A stretch of 64,000 nt of DNA from Hyphomicrobiaceae bacterium. GTDB taxonomy: Bacteria > Pseudomonadota > Alphaproteobacteria > Rhizobiales > Hyphomicrobiaceae. The position numbers were made by a program, and so were the translations under genes. The stretch lies in contig JALHMB010000003.1 in assembly GCA_022844275.1 (NCBI GenBank), forward strand, positions 434,001 to 498,000. The letters are read 5' to 3'. How positions within the stretch are numbered: position 1 is the first letter of the stretch; the number at the start of each line of letters is the position of its first letter. The notes beneath the pieces were generated by a model. It did not search any database and had not been told where the DNA came from. It saw nothing but the letters and a program-made list of their open reading frames with translations. Shown one piece after another: positions 26,042-38,535 of the stretch.

Positions 26042-27328
26042 TCAGCTACGATTTAGAGCGCTCTCGCGCATCTGGTCGCTCGGCTTGACGTCCTGCGCGC
26101 GGCTGTAGATGGCGAGGGCGAGGGCCAGAATGGCGGCAAGCACACCGAACAGCGCTCGATAAGCCATCTCCGAGCGCGCACCACTGGCAAGCGGCTCGAA
26201 TGCACCAACGACAACACCCGAGACGGTTTGCATGCAGGCGACGCCCAACATCACCGATGTGTTGATGGTCGCCATGCCGCGGCCGATCAGCCGATCCGGG
26301 ATGATGCTGCGGCCATGCGTCATGACCATGGTGCTGCAGGCACTGAAGTAGCCGACGGCAATGATGACGAAAACCGCCACCCAGACCGGCGGCTGATTCG
26401 CGGCTGCCAATACCGCGAGAAGCGCGATCATCGTGAGCGTGCCGCCGACGGCAATCCATTTGCGCGTGTCCAGCAGACGATCCATCGGGCCGAAAGAAAG
26501 CATGCCCGCTTGATAAGCGATCACAGCCGCGAACAGGACATTGCCGGCCTGGATGGGGCTCAGGCCATGCACCTCGCGCAGGTACGGCCCGCCCCACAGG
26601 CCTTGCACGGTGAAGGTGCAGGCATAGTGGCAAAAGTTGAGCGCCAGAATCGGCCGCAGGCGGGGATTGGCAAGGATTTCGCCCAATCCCAGCAACATCT
26701 GGCGCGGCGACTCGGGTGTGCGATCCAGAAAGGGATGGCCTGGCGGGGCATCACGCACGATCAACCAAACGGCAATGGTAGCCAGCGCGGAAAAGACCAC
26801 GGCCACAGCGAAGACGGCGCGCCATCCGACGGCTTGCGTACCCCAGGCGAGCGGCGTCGTTGCGATCAGATTGCCAACGAGTCCGATCGAGAGAACCAGT
26901 GCCGTGATCGTGGAAAAGCGATCTGGCGGGAACCAGCGCGAGATCACCACCATACTGCCGATGAGCATGACGCCGAAGCCGGCGCCGAGGAGCACGCGGC
27001 CGGTGAGCAGGATCGGCCACGTCTGCGCCAGCGTGAAGACGATGCCGCCGATGGTGGCGAGGATGAGCATCCCGGTGACCGTGCGGCGCGGTCCGTAGCG
27101 GTCGAAGAGGAAACCGCACGGGATCTGCATGGCCGCGAAGCCGAAGAAGAACGCACCTGTGAGGCCGCCGAGCGCTTCCGGCCCGATGCCGAGGTCGCGC
27201 ATGAGATCGAGGCCGATGGTGACGTTCGACGCGCGGAAGAAGTGGCTGGCGACATAAGCCGTCGCCAACGTCATGACGATGATCAGGCCCCGGCGGTGGG
27301 GAAAGATGCGCCGCTCGTCAGAGGGCAT
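26042..27328 (-). CDS. MFS transporter
   Basis: Twelve hydrophobic segments over about 428 residues, with MFS loop motifs GFLFDRYGPRRTVTGMLIL (motif A type, between helices 2 and 3), GRVLLGAGFGVMLIGSMVVISRWFP and GMATINTSVMLGVACMQTVSG. The ATG at 27328 gives MPSDERRIFPHRRGL directly before the first helix; an in-frame ATG at 27409 would add 27 polar residues. The substrate is unknown. It ends convergent to the TRAP operon. Confidence 0.87.
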   Translation of the reverse strand: MPSDERRIFPHRRGLIIVMTLATAYVASHFFRASNVTIGLDLMRDLGIGPEALGGLTGAFFFGFAAMQIPCGFLFDRYGPRRTVTGMLILATIGGIVFTLAQTWPILLTGRVLLGAGFGVMLIGSMVVISRWFPPDRFSTITALVLSIGLVGNLIATTPLAWGTQAVGWRAVFAVAVVFSALATIAVWLIVRDAPPGHPFLDRTPESPRQMLLGLGEILANPRLRPILALNFCHYACTFTVQGLWGGPYLREVHGLSPIQAGNVLFAAVIAYQAGMLSFGPMDRLLDTRKWIAVGGTLTMIALLAVLAAANQPPVWVAVFVIIAVGYFSACSTMVMTHGRSIIPDRLIGRGMATINTSVMLGVACMQTVSGVVVGAFEPLASGARSEMAYRALFGVLAAILALALAIYSRAQDVKPSDQMRESALNRS

Positions 27329-27641
27329 TGGCAGGCGTTGACCGCTTATTTGTTGAATGCTTCGGGCGTTTCCGGAGGCGACCCTATGCGGGCTGGGGGG
27401 CGAGTTCAAGGATTGAACTGAGGGGCAGCGTTGCAGGGAACGCCACCACCGGAACGGTCCGCATTGGACGACTGCATTGCAGCATCGACCGATCCATCGT
27501 CACGGCATCAACACTGAGGGTGCGCGGCTCTCGACCTGGGGTTTCCCCCGATTGAAGGGCGCCCCACCGCGCGCGACTAACATCCGATGTCGCGCGCGGC
27601 ATGAAGCAGTGCCGCCTGCCTTTGAAAATGAGGAGGGGGCT

Positions 27642-29195
27642 ATGCGTTACCTGGCATTCCTGTTTTTTCTGCTGCTGCCCCTCAGTGCCGAGGCGCAGCA
27701 ACCTGCCCCCGCTGCGGACAGCTCGAGCCAAAATCTCTTGAAGTCCAGAGAACTCGATGCCCTCGTGGCACCTATCGCGCTTTATCCCGATCCGCTGCTC
27801 GCCCAGGTGATGATGGCGGCGGGCTATCCGCTCGAAGTGGTCGAAGCGGAACGCTGGGCCGCGGCGAATAAGGGTCTGACGGGAGATGCCCTGAAAGCCG
27901 CGGTGGAAAAGATGCCCTGGGACGAAAGCGTCAAGTCGCTGATCGCGACGCCGTCCGTGCTCGCGATGATGAGCAAGAGGCTCGATTGGACCCAGAAGCT
28001 CGGCGACGCCGTCCTGGCTCAGGAGCCTGATGTCATGGACTCCGTGCAGCGTCTGCGCATGAAAGCACAGGCGTCGGACACGTTGAAGTCGACCAAAGAG
28101 CAGAACGTAACGGTGAGGCAGGACGGCGGCAGACAGATCGTGGCGATCGAGCCCACGGATCCAGGCACGGTGTTCGTCCCCTTCTACGATCCCAATATCG
28201 TCTTCGGTACATGGCCCTATCCGGACTACCCCCCGTACTACTACCCCGACGACTGGTATCTGCCTGGCGCCATCATCGGGACCGGCCTTGCCTTCGGCGC
28301 CGGCTACGCTCTGTGGCGGTGGGCCAATGGCGGTCACTGGTGGGGCAACATCAACTGGAACAAGAACAACATCGATATCAATCGGGGCAACCGCGTGGAG
28401 CAATGGCGGCACAATCCCGCTCACCGACGAGGCGTTGCCTACAACAACCCGAACGTCAGACAGCAGTTCGCCGGGGCTGCCACCCGCCCCCCAGGCAAGG
28501 GGCTCGATGGCCGCGGACGCGATGGAAAGCAGGTCGTCAATCCAAAGGCTGGTGGCAAGCAGGCTGGAGGGCCGAAGGGCGGTGGAAAGCAGGCCGGAGG
28601 TCCGAAAGCGGGCAGCAAGCAAGCCGGCGGCCCCAAGGGAGGCGGCAAGCAAGCTGGTGCCAAGCAACGACCAGCACAGAAGACTGCTCAGGGTAAGCGG
28701 CCAGCGCAAGGCAAGCAGGCGCAGGCTCGGCGTTCAACACCGCAGCGTTCTGCACAGCGCCCGCAGCAGAGAGCTTCGCAAGCACAGCGCGGTGGCGGGC
28801 AGAGGAGCGTTGCGCGTGTGAGCCGTCAGCAGAGCTTTGCGCCTCGCGGCGGTGGCGGCCGGAGCTTTGGAGGAGGAGGTCGCGGTGGCGGCCGTGGTGG
28901 CGGCGGCGGACGTCGTTCCGACATCCGGGTCAAGCACGACATCGCACTGCTCGGCCATCTCGAGAACGGAATAGGCTGGTATCGCTTTGCCTACGTCGGC
29001 GGCACACGGACATACGTCGGCGTCATGGCGCAGGAAGTACAGCGCATTGCGCCTGAAGCGGTCGTGCGCGATCCAGATGGCATCTTGCGCGTCGACTACG
29101 ACAAGCTCGGGGTGAAGTTCCAGCCCTACAATCAGTGGCTCGCATCGGGTGCGCAGATACCAGGCGCAGCGCGCATTTATCGTCGGGCCCACTGA
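27642..29195 (+). CDS. DUF3300 protein with Gly/Lys-rich repeats and an S74-like C-terminal domain
   Basis: The 517-residue protein starts with a signal peptide (MRYLAFLFFLLLPLSAEAQQ) at an ATG preceded by AGGAGGGGG. A DUF3300 domain covers about residues 35-260 (LDALVAPIALYPDPLLAQVMMAAGYP and VFVPFYDPNIVFGTWPYPDYPP). A low-complexity basic region contains four 10-residue repeats of the type GGGKQAGGPK, followed by an RGG-like stretch. The C-terminus (SDIRVKHDIALLG, YVGVMAQEVQRIAPEAVV, GILRVDYDKLGVKF) resembles the tail-spike intramolecular chaperone (peptidase S74) domain. The role is unknown and probably cell-surface. Confidence 0.85.
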   Translation: MRYLAFLFFLLLPLSAEAQQPAPAADSSSQNLLKSRELDALVAPIALYPDPLLAQVMMAAGYPLEVVEAERWAAANKGLTGDALKAAVEKMPWDESVKSLIATPSVLAMMSKRLDWTQKLGDAVLAQEPDVMDSVQRLRMKAQASDTLKSTKEQNVTVRQDGGRQIVAIEPTDPGTVFVPFYDPNIVFGTWPYPDYPPYYYPDDWYLPGAIIGTGLAFGAGYALWRWANGGHWWGNINWNKNNIDINRGNRVEQWRHNPAHRRGVAYNNPNVRQQFAGAATRPPGKGLDGRGRDGKQVVNPKAGGKQAGGPKGGGKQAGGPKAGSKQAGGPKGGGKQAGAKQRPAQKTAQGKRPAQGKQAQARRSTPQRSAQRPQQRASQAQRGGGQRSVARVSRQQSFAPRGGGGRSFGGGGRGGGRGGGGGRRSDIRVKHDIALLGHLENGIGWYRFAYVGGTRTYVGVMAQEVQRIAPEAVVRDPDGILRVDYDKLGVKFQPYNQWLASGAQIPGAARIYRRAH

Positions 29196-29231
29196 ATTTC
29201 GGCGCGCGTAGGCGACGCAGCGATGTGGGGC

Positions 29232-30293
29232 CTATGCGGAGGTACCGACGACCTGCGGCGGCGCCGTAAGCTCGTAGATGAACCCATCATTCCCGAAATG
29301 CCTCCGCGCGTCGCCGCTGAATGATGTTGCGACGAACCGCATCAACACCCTGGTACCAAAACCCTCGCGCGACGGCTTCTCTGCGTACGAGATGCCTGTC
29401 TCCTGCCACCTGAAGCTGAAGACTGCGGGATCCCAGGTCACGGTGATCGCCCCATCGGGATGCGACAGGGCGCCATACTTGATAGCGTTCGTGATGAGCT
29501 CGTTGAGTGCCAGTGCCAAGGCAATCGCCAGCTTCGAGTTCAAGCGGAGATCCGGCCCCGAGATCTTCATCCGGTCGTGAAGCTGAGGGTGCGGGGCCAG
29601 GGCCTGGTCCAGCAGCTCCTGAATGCTCGCTTCGCCTTCCCCGTCTGCGAGGAGGAGCGATTGGTTACGGCTCAACGCGGACAAGCGCTGCGCAATGCTC
29701 GCACGTGCATCCTCAATATCTCTCGCGTGACGCAGCGACATCGAGGCAACGGCCGAAACCATCGTCAACAGGTTACGCATCCGATGCGCCAACTCAGCAT
29801 TCACGACGCTGAGCCGCTCCTGCGCCAGGACGGTATCCGTCGTCTCGATGACGGTGTCCATCATACCGCAGACTTCACCCTCCTCGGCGCGAATGGGGCT
29901 GTAGCAGAACGTGAAGTAGGCCTGCTCCGGATATCCATGCCGATTAATCACAAGAGGGAAATTCTCGATGAAGGTCGCTTCGCCGGCGTAGGCCTTGTCG
30001 ACCATGGGCTTCAGCTCAGGCCAAGCCTCCTGCCAGACGTCGCAGAAGGACCGCCCGATGGCTGGCGGCTTTTCGCCGAGAATGGGTTTGAAGGCATCGT
30101 TGTGGAAGGTAATGAACTGCGGGCCCCAAACGATTGCCTTGGGGAAACGAGAGATGAGCATCATGCTCAGCGCTGTCTTGAGCGACTGTGGCCATCGATC
30201 CATTGGGCCGAGGGGCGAGCCGGCCCAGTCGAATTCAGCGATTGCTGCCGCTGCCCACCCGCCGCCGGTCAGAAACGCTGGCAGATTATCCAA
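29232..30293 (-). CDS. HWE-family sensor histidine kinase with a PAS domain
   Basis: The 353-residue soluble kinase has an N-terminal PAS-like domain (residues about 40-155; FITFHNDAFKPILGEKP and TFCYSPIRAEEGEVCGMMDTVIETT). The HWE phospho-acceptor H170 lies in NAELAHRMRNLLTMVSAVA. The ATP-binding N-box is LALNELITNAIKYGALS (N264 and N269), and a G-box-like GFGTRVLMRF follows. HWE kinases of Hyphomicrobiales often act in light or stress signalling. No response regulator lies beside it. Confidence 0.88.
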   Translation of the reverse strand: MDNLPAFLTGGGWAAAAIAEFDWAGSPLGPMDRWPQSLKTALSMMLISRFPKAIVWGPQFITFHNDAFKPILGEKPPAIGRSFCDVWQEAWPELKPMVDKAYAGEATFIENFPLVINRHGYPEQAYFTFCYSPIRAEEGEVCGMMDTVIETTDTVLAQERLSVVNAELAHRMRNLLTMVSAVASMSLRHARDIEDARASIAQRLSALSRNQSLLLADGEGEASIQELLDQALAPHPQLHDRMKISGPDLRLNSKLAIALALALNELITNAIKYGALSHPDGAITVTWDPAVFSFRWQETGISYAEKPSREGFGTRVLMRFVATSFSGDARRHFGNDGFIYELTAPPQVVGTSA

Positions 30294-30483
30294 GTATTCC
30301 TCCGCGACCTCCCCGACGGGAGTCGTCAGTCCAGGCGAGACGCTCTCCGACGCACACGGACCTCTCTCGGCGGCTCTTAAGCGGTAGCTCGCGCACCCGC
30401 AATCTCATTTGTTGCAGATGCGTGCGACGGATTGGCGGATGGTTAAGGGCGCAAGCGCGAGGGGTGGCCGTTGCTGCGTCGGG

Positions 30484-30792
30484 CTACTTCTTGACCTCGA
30501 TCCGCGCGGCCATATCCGGCACCAGCGTCACGCGGTACGTGGCGTTCTCGCAGGTCAGCGTCCAGACCGCTTCGTGGGGCCGCGATGCCAGCATATCCCG
30601 CTCTGCCCGGCGCGGCTCATTGCACGTATGGCCCTGCATCCGGACCTGGGCCGCAATGATGGACATGGGCGTGTCCTGGGCGAGGGCCGTGCCTGCCGCG
30701 ACCAGGCAAAGAGCAGCACCCCCTACGCACATTCCAGCGTCCCGGAGGCGGCTGGCATCAGCAAACCTTCCGACTTCATCGTTACTGGCCAT
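30484..30792 (-). CDS. Small secreted conserved hypothetical protein
   Basis: This is a 102-residue protein with a hydrophobic segment (residues 20-38, GMCVGGAALCLVAAGTALAQ) that looks like a signal peptide with an A-Q cleavage site. The mature part is about 60 residues with two Cys (GHTCNEP and LTCENATYRV), which may form a disulfide. The C-terminal ATYRVTLVPDMAARIEV reads like a conserved family motif. Function not recognised; the first 15 residues may be upstream of the true start. Confidence 0.6.
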   Translation of the reverse strand: MASNDEVGRFADASRLRDAGMCVGGAALCLVAAGTALAQDTPMSIIAAQVRMQGHTCNEPRRAERDMLASRPHEAVWTLTCENATYRVTLVPDMAARIEVKK

Positions 30793-31031
30793 GGGAAACT
30801 CCGACAGAGGCCTCCAGCAGCATGAGGCTGCACGATGGGCGGTCCTCTCTGCCAGGACAATCGGGGGGAATGACTAAGAGCGAGTGGATTGCCACGCGTA
30901 AGTGGGGCAGATGGCCATGGACCATGATCGGAGCGAAATCCGACGGCCACATTCCTTCAACCTTCTCCCGCTAGGGCGTAGATGACCGCGCGCGAACACG
31001 CGCCAACGCCCACCGAGGAGGACCCCGCCCC

Positions 31032-31427
31032 GTGCCGCAATCGATCACGACCTTCCTCATGTTCTCCGGCCGGGCGGAGGAGGCCATGCGCTTCTACACG
31101 TCGCTATTTCCGAACTCCCAGATCCTGCAGATGAACACGTACGGCCCCGAGGGGCCGGGCAAGGAGGGGAGCGTCATCCACGCAATCTTCACGCTGAATG
31201 GCGTGCCCATCATGGCGTCGGACAGCCCGGTCCAGCACGCCTTCAGCTTCACGCCCTCGACGTCGTTCTTCGTGCAGTGCACGGACGCGGCCGAGTTCGA
31301 GCGCGCGTTCGCGGCGCTCTCGGAGGAGGGCATGGTGCTCATGCCGCCGAACAACTACGGCTTCTCGACCCGCTTTGCCTGGTGCAACGACCGCTTCGGC
31401 GTGTCGTGGCAGCTCAACGTGCCGTAG
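31032..31427 (+). CDS. VOC family protein (PhnB/3-demethylubiquinone methyltransferase-like glyoxalase fold)
   Basis: The 131-residue protein starts at a GTG at 31032 preceded by GAGGAGG. It has the PhnB-like pattern TFLMFSGRAEEAMRFYTSLFPNSQ, GSVIHAIFTLNGVPIMASDS and the C-terminal WCNDRFGVSWQLNVP. It is a single vicinal-oxygen-chelate unit whose reaction cannot be predicted. It sits alone, 130-145 bases before the DoxX-like gene. Confidence 0.85.
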   Translation: MPQSITTFLMFSGRAEEAMRFYTSLFPNSQILQMNTYGPEGPGKEGSVIHAIFTLNGVPIMASDSPVQHAFSFTPSTSFFVQCTDAAEFERAFAALSEEGMVLMPPNNYGFSTRFAWCNDRFGVSWQLNVP

Positions 31428-31571
31428 CGGATTTGCTTGGTGGAGGCCTGCGACATCGGGAATCATTGTCGACGCGGGACTTTCTCTGGCTTTTGACGCG
31501 GCCGAGCGCTGTCGTTGGGGCTCGGGCCTCGCCACATCACCCTCCGTCTTCCCCAAATGATCGGATCTGCC

Positions 31572-31976
31572 ATGACACGGCACTTGAGCATTACGCTTCC
31601 GCGCCTGATCCTCGGCGCGCTGTTCTTGCTGAGCGCTGTCGATGGCTTCTATTTCATCTTCACGGGTGGCCGCATCATTCATCCGCCGACGTCAGCGCGC
31701 GGCGAAGAATTCGAAAGGGCGCTGATTGCCTCGGGCTTCTTCTGGCCGCTCCTGAAGACGGTCAACCTCGTCGGCGCGCTATGCCTGCTGACGAACCGCG
31801 CGCCGGCCTTCGGCTTTGCGCTGATCCTGCCGGTCATCACGGTGATCGTGCTCTTCCACCTTTTTCTCAACCCGCAAGGCCTGCCGATGGCAGCCATCCT
31901 CGTCGTCTGCAGCCTGCTGCTGCTCCGGGCGTACTGGCCGCAGTATTCGGGGCTGTTCGAGCCTGAGCGGGCGTGA
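31572..31976 (+). CDS. Small DoxX-like membrane protein
   Basis: The product has four membrane segments within about 134 residues (LPRLILGALFLLSAVDGFYF, FFWPLLKTVNLVGALCLLTN, FGFALILPVITVIVLFHLFL and MAAILVVCSLLLLRAYW). The arrangement and the LGALFLLSAVDGFYFIF segment are like the DoxX/DUF4267-type family. The ATG at 31572 or one five codons upstream could be the start. Function unknown. Confidence 0.72.
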   Translation: MTRHLSITLPRLILGALFLLSAVDGFYFIFTGGRIIHPPTSARGEEFERALIASGFFWPLLKTVNLVGALCLLTNRAPAFGFALILPVITVIVLFHLFLNPQGLPMAAILVVCSLLLLRAYWPQYSGLFEPERA

Positions 31977-32240
31977 GTCTGCTTGTCGGATGGTCCGAGG
32001 CAAGCGCACCGTGAACGCCACTCGGCTCGATGCGGCGAGATACCGCGAGGCATTAACCAATTTCGTATTGAGTCTCTGCATATAGAGCACGGTTTGCCGT
32101 CCGTATGTGCATACTCCCTTACAACAAATTGCTTGAGATCAAGAAGCCGTCGAGACGATTGCCTACCCGTTGGGGGCCGAACTTTCTTGGCGTGAGCGAG
32201 TACGCATAGTGCGCTGTCCGCTCGCAGAGCGGAGGAGTAG

Positions 32241-34160
32241 ATGGTCCAATCCAACCTCGACATTTCGAGACAACTGCTGCGTGGTGTCGCTAACTTCGAG
32301 GCTGACGCTGCAGGCTCGCGGCAAATTTGTGGGATCGACGAATGCGATGAGCTGCTGCGACTTGCAATCCAGGTCGGAGGCATTGGTATCTATGAGACCG
32401 ACTTCGATCGCGATCTTTCGCGGTTCTCGCCGGAACTCTGCGCCATCCTTGGATTGCCCGTCGGCTCGGAGATGACTTATCGAGAAGCTACCCACCTCTA
32501 TTTCGGACCCGATCGGGCCGCGGCTATTGCTCGCGCCGAAGCTGCCGTTCATGCCAATGAGAGGGGAAGATGGAGTAGCTTGCATCGCATTGAGCGCAGC
32601 GATGGAGCGGTACGTTGGATCTCATTGGAGGGCAAGCGCACGTATCGCGATACGCCTCAGGGCCCTCAGCCCGTCCGTTCGATCGGCACGGTAATCGATG
32701 TCACTCATGTCGCTGAGGTAGAGGAGGCTCTAAGGGAGAACGAGCGGCGGCTGCGGCTCGCGCTGGATGCCGCGCGAATGGGAACATTCGAGGTCGATCT
32801 TGCCGGCACCCAGGCTGTCATCGACGCTCAGGAAGCTCGTCTGCTCGGGCTTCCTGAGGATACGCGGATCGTTTCCGTCGATGAGCTGCGAAAGCGCGTG
32901 CCCGTCGAGGACCTGCAGGCGAGCGACATCAAGAAGAAGCAACTGACTGAGAATGAAGAGGCCTATCAGCACGAGTTCCGTCTGCGTTTGCCTAGTGGTG
33001 GCGAGCGCTGGCTCAGCGCGCACGCCGATGTCAGGTCAAACCGCATCTTCGGGATCAACTTCGACGTCACCGAGCGCAAACACGCCGAGGCCGAGCTCCG
33101 GGCAAGCGAGGAACGGCTGCGCATTGCCACGAGCGGAGCCGCCCTGGGGATCTTCGAGTGGCATCCTCTGACCGACCATGTGGTCTGGGAAAACGACCGC
33201 ATGTACGAGATATTTGGGCGCACGCGCGCGGACGGGCCTGTGAACAACGAGCAGTTCGTCAGTCACTACCTGCACCCCGATGATGTCGAAATGTTTGAGG
33301 CCCAATTGCAGACTGCACTTCGCACGGGTGGCACACTTCATGCGGTCTGCCGGATCAAGTGGTGGGACGGGTCGCATCGCTGGCTGCAGATCGATGCTAA
33401 ATCGGATACCCCGACAGCTCAGGAGCGGCAGCGCCTAGTGGGCGTGATTGCCGACATCACCGAGCGCAAAAGATTGGAGCAGGAGACGAAGGATCTGTCG
33501 AAGCTCCTCGTCAATGTGCAGGAAGAGGAACGAGAGCGCCTTGCGCAGGAGCTGCACGACTCGACGGCGCAGCCTCTCGTGGCCGCGAACCTGGAGCTTA
33601 CGTGCCTGAGGCGCCAAGCCGAGTTGGCTGGCTGCGAGGGCAAACAGTTCGACCAAATGAAGACCAGCCTCCAAGAGGCCATGAAGGAAATACGTACGTT
33701 CAGCTACCTGATGCATCCACCCGCCCTGCGGTCGGCGGGCTTGAATTCCACGATCAAGGATTACGTGGCGGGCTTCAGCAACCGTACGAACATCGATGTG
33801 CGTGCGCGTCTCAACCCAACTCTCGACGGGCTGCCATTCGAAATGCAACGTACGTTTCTTCGCATTGCCCAAGAGGCGTTGGCGAACGTCCACCGCCACG
33901 CTGGAGCCTCGCACGTAAATCTCGATTTCCGGTGCGTCGCGGATCGCGTCCACCTGATCGTCAAGGACGATGGCCGGGGAAACACGCCCCCCAACGAACG
34001 AGCAAAGTTCGGCTCGGGACGCGGGGTTAGCGGCATGACCGCGCGCGCTCACCAGTTCGGGGGCGTGCTTCGAATGCGTACCGGCTCTCGCGGCACGACC
34101 CTCCACGTTGTCGTCCCAGCACAGACCACGAGCGGCAGCGCCTATCGTCACTCCCAATAG
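32241..34160 (+). CDS. Three-PAS sensor histidine kinase of the NarX/DegS (HisKA_3) type
   Basis: The 639-residue kinase has no membrane segment. PAS domains lie at about residues 40-155, 165-280 and 285-405; each ends with a PAC-type IGTVIDVTHVAEVEEAL, GINFDVTERKHAEAEL or VGVIADITERKRLEQE. The dimerization/phospho-acceptor H439 lies in ERLAQELHDSTAQPLVA, followed by the HATPase core (LRIAQEALANVHRHAGAS, DDGRG, GVSGMTARA). No partner LuxR-type regulator is adjacent. Confidence 0.9.
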   Translation: MVQSNLDISRQLLRGVANFEADAAGSRQICGIDECDELLRLAIQVGGIGIYETDFDRDLSRFSPELCAILGLPVGSEMTYREATHLYFGPDRAAAIARAEAAVHANERGRWSSLHRIERSDGAVRWISLEGKRTYRDTPQGPQPVRSIGTVIDVTHVAEVEEALRENERRLRLALDAARMGTFEVDLAGTQAVIDAQEARLLGLPEDTRIVSVDELRKRVPVEDLQASDIKKKQLTENEEAYQHEFRLRLPSGGERWLSAHADVRSNRIFGINFDVTERKHAEAELRASEERLRIATSGAALGIFEWHPLTDHVVWENDRMYEIFGRTRADGPVNNEQFVSHYLHPDDVEMFEAQLQTALRTGGTLHAVCRIKWWDGSHRWLQIDAKSDTPTAQERQRLVGVIADITERKRLEQETKDLSKLLVNVQEEERERLAQELHDSTAQPLVAANLELTCLRRQAELAGCEGKQFDQMKTSLQEAMKEIRTFSYLMHPPALRSAGLNSTIKDYVAGFSNRTNIDVRARLNPTLDGLPFEMQRTFLRIAQEALANVHRHAGASHVNLDFRCVADRVHLIVKDDGRGNTPPNERAKFGSGRGVSGMTARAHQFGGVLRMRTGSRGTTLHVVVPAQTTSGSAYRHSQ

Positions 34161-34253
34161 CAGCGGACTGCTACGTCTGTGGCGGCGGCCTGCGAATGTC
34201 GAGACTGACCCATACCAGCCCTTGCTGCCCCCTTTGCCCCATCTCCCTTGACC

Positions 34254-34331
34254 CTATAAAAGACGGGGGTCCGGGGGTGTTCCCCGGTCGGGGTTGCAGG
34301 GGCCAGCCCCTGCTCGCGCCGCAGGCGCGAC
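34254..34331 (-). repeat. Dispersed three-hairpin palindromic repeat, copy A
   Basis: Read on the minus strand it has GTCGCGCCTGCGGCGCGA (hairpin 1), AGGGGCTGGCCCCT (hairpin 2), CCGGGGAACACCCCCGG (hairpin 3) and then ACCCCCGTCTTTTAT. The same order occurs at 39693, 40313 and 45228. It lies between the sensor kinase and a secreted-protein gene. Confidence 0.75.
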
Positions 34332-34368
34332 CCGCCTCCGCTGAGCCACCCTCCAACCGGCGCGAACC

Positions 34369-35343
34369 ATGCCTTCTCTGCTCGTCCGCGCCGGTCGTCT
34401 GTCCCTCCTGCTGACGGTGTTCCTGATGACCGCAACTCTCGCACGCGCCGGCAGCCACGACGATCTCGCCGTGACCGTCACCAACGGCTCGGAGCCGGTG
34501 CTGTGCGCGGAGAAGGACAACATCTCGATCGACTTCACGTCGGACACGGTGCGCAGCTTCCGCATCGAGGCGGCGCATCCTGCCTACATCACGTCCATCC
34601 AGCGCGACAGCTTCGAGGCGGACTGGACGGACTGCGACATGAGCGGCGATCCCGTGCACACGAGCGACGTGAAGGTGCCGACACGCAAGACCATCTACGA
34701 GGAGCCGGACATCTGGCTCGTCGGCTGGACCATGCCGACTTTCTGGCGCCCCTCGACGGCGACCGTGCGGATCGGCGACCGCGTGGAGAAGGGTCTGCAC
34801 CTCGTGCAGGTGTGGATGATCCGGCCCATGGGCGGCGAGGAGGTGCTCGTCTTCTACCCGCAGGACGGGTACTGGCGAATGCGGCCCATGGCGCCGGCCG
34901 GGATGGCGCCGACGGCGTTCGGTTCGTCCATGCTGATTGGGCCGATCGAGGTGGACGGGCGCCCTATCGTGCGGATCAGGGAGATCGCCTTCGATCCCAA
35001 GGCGCGCACGTTCACGCTGCAATTCGCGCTCGGCGGGTCGGCGACGATCCGCCTCGCGCATATCGACCAGAACCGGCAGACGCTTGAAGTCGCGCTGGAC
35101 AAACCCATATCCGAAAGGCCCTTCGCCGGCCTGCGCTCCATGTACGTAACGGAGTTCAACAACGACGTCGCCAGGATCGCGGTACGCGAGCCTGGCGCCA
35201 AAGGTTGGCGCGAGAGCCCGATCCTGGACTTCCGGACATCTACTGCCAGTGCCGTGTGGATGGGGCGCACCACCATCTCGCGACATAATACATCGTCCCC
35301 GGATATCGTACTGAACGGGTTCTCCGCGACGCCCCGTCCGTAG
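34369..35343 (+). CDS. Secreted protein of unknown function
   Basis: The 324-residue protein has a signal peptide (residues 1-27, [27 protein letters not shown]) and a mature part dominated by predicted beta strands. Two or three Cys near the N-terminal half ([13 protein letters not shown] and DWTDCDMSG) could pair. The [26 protein letters not shown] region looks conserved, but no named family is recognised. Spacing to uvrA is 49 bases, so co-transcription is possible but functionally unexplained. Confidence 0.7.
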   Translation: MPSLLVRAGRLSLLLTVFLMTATLARAGSHDDLAVTVTNGSEPVLCAEKDNISIDFTSDTVRSFRIEAAHPAYITSIQRDSFEADWTDCDMSGDPVHTSDVKVPTRKTIYEEPDIWLVGWTMPTFWRPSTATVRIGDRVEKGLHLVQVWMIRPMGGEEVLVFYPQDGYWRMRPMAPAGMAPTAFGSSMLIGPIEVDGRPIVRIREIAFDPKARTFTLQFALGGSATIRLAHIDQNRQTLEVALDKPISERPFAGLRSMYVTEFNNDVARIAVREPGAKGWRESPILDFRTSTASAVWMGRTTISRHNTSSPDIVLNGFSATPRP

Positions 35344-35392
35344 TAAGGTCGGGCTGGAAAGTGGCGCCCCTAACCGCCCGGCCGAGCCCATC

Positions 35393-38425
<3,033 letters not shown>

Positions 38426-38535
38426 TCACGCCCGCCTCCTGAAATGTGCACTGCCGTCATCCAAAGTTTATAGTTTTCGCTTGTTTTTCGCGGCTCTTGG
38501 CTTTCATCACCAACGACAATTGGGGGGAGGCTGCA

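Noticed and set aside
27447-27461. EcfG (general stress sigma) promoter GGAAC-N16/17-CGTT
   Set aside because: No CGTT at the required distance after GGAAC, here or at 53725.
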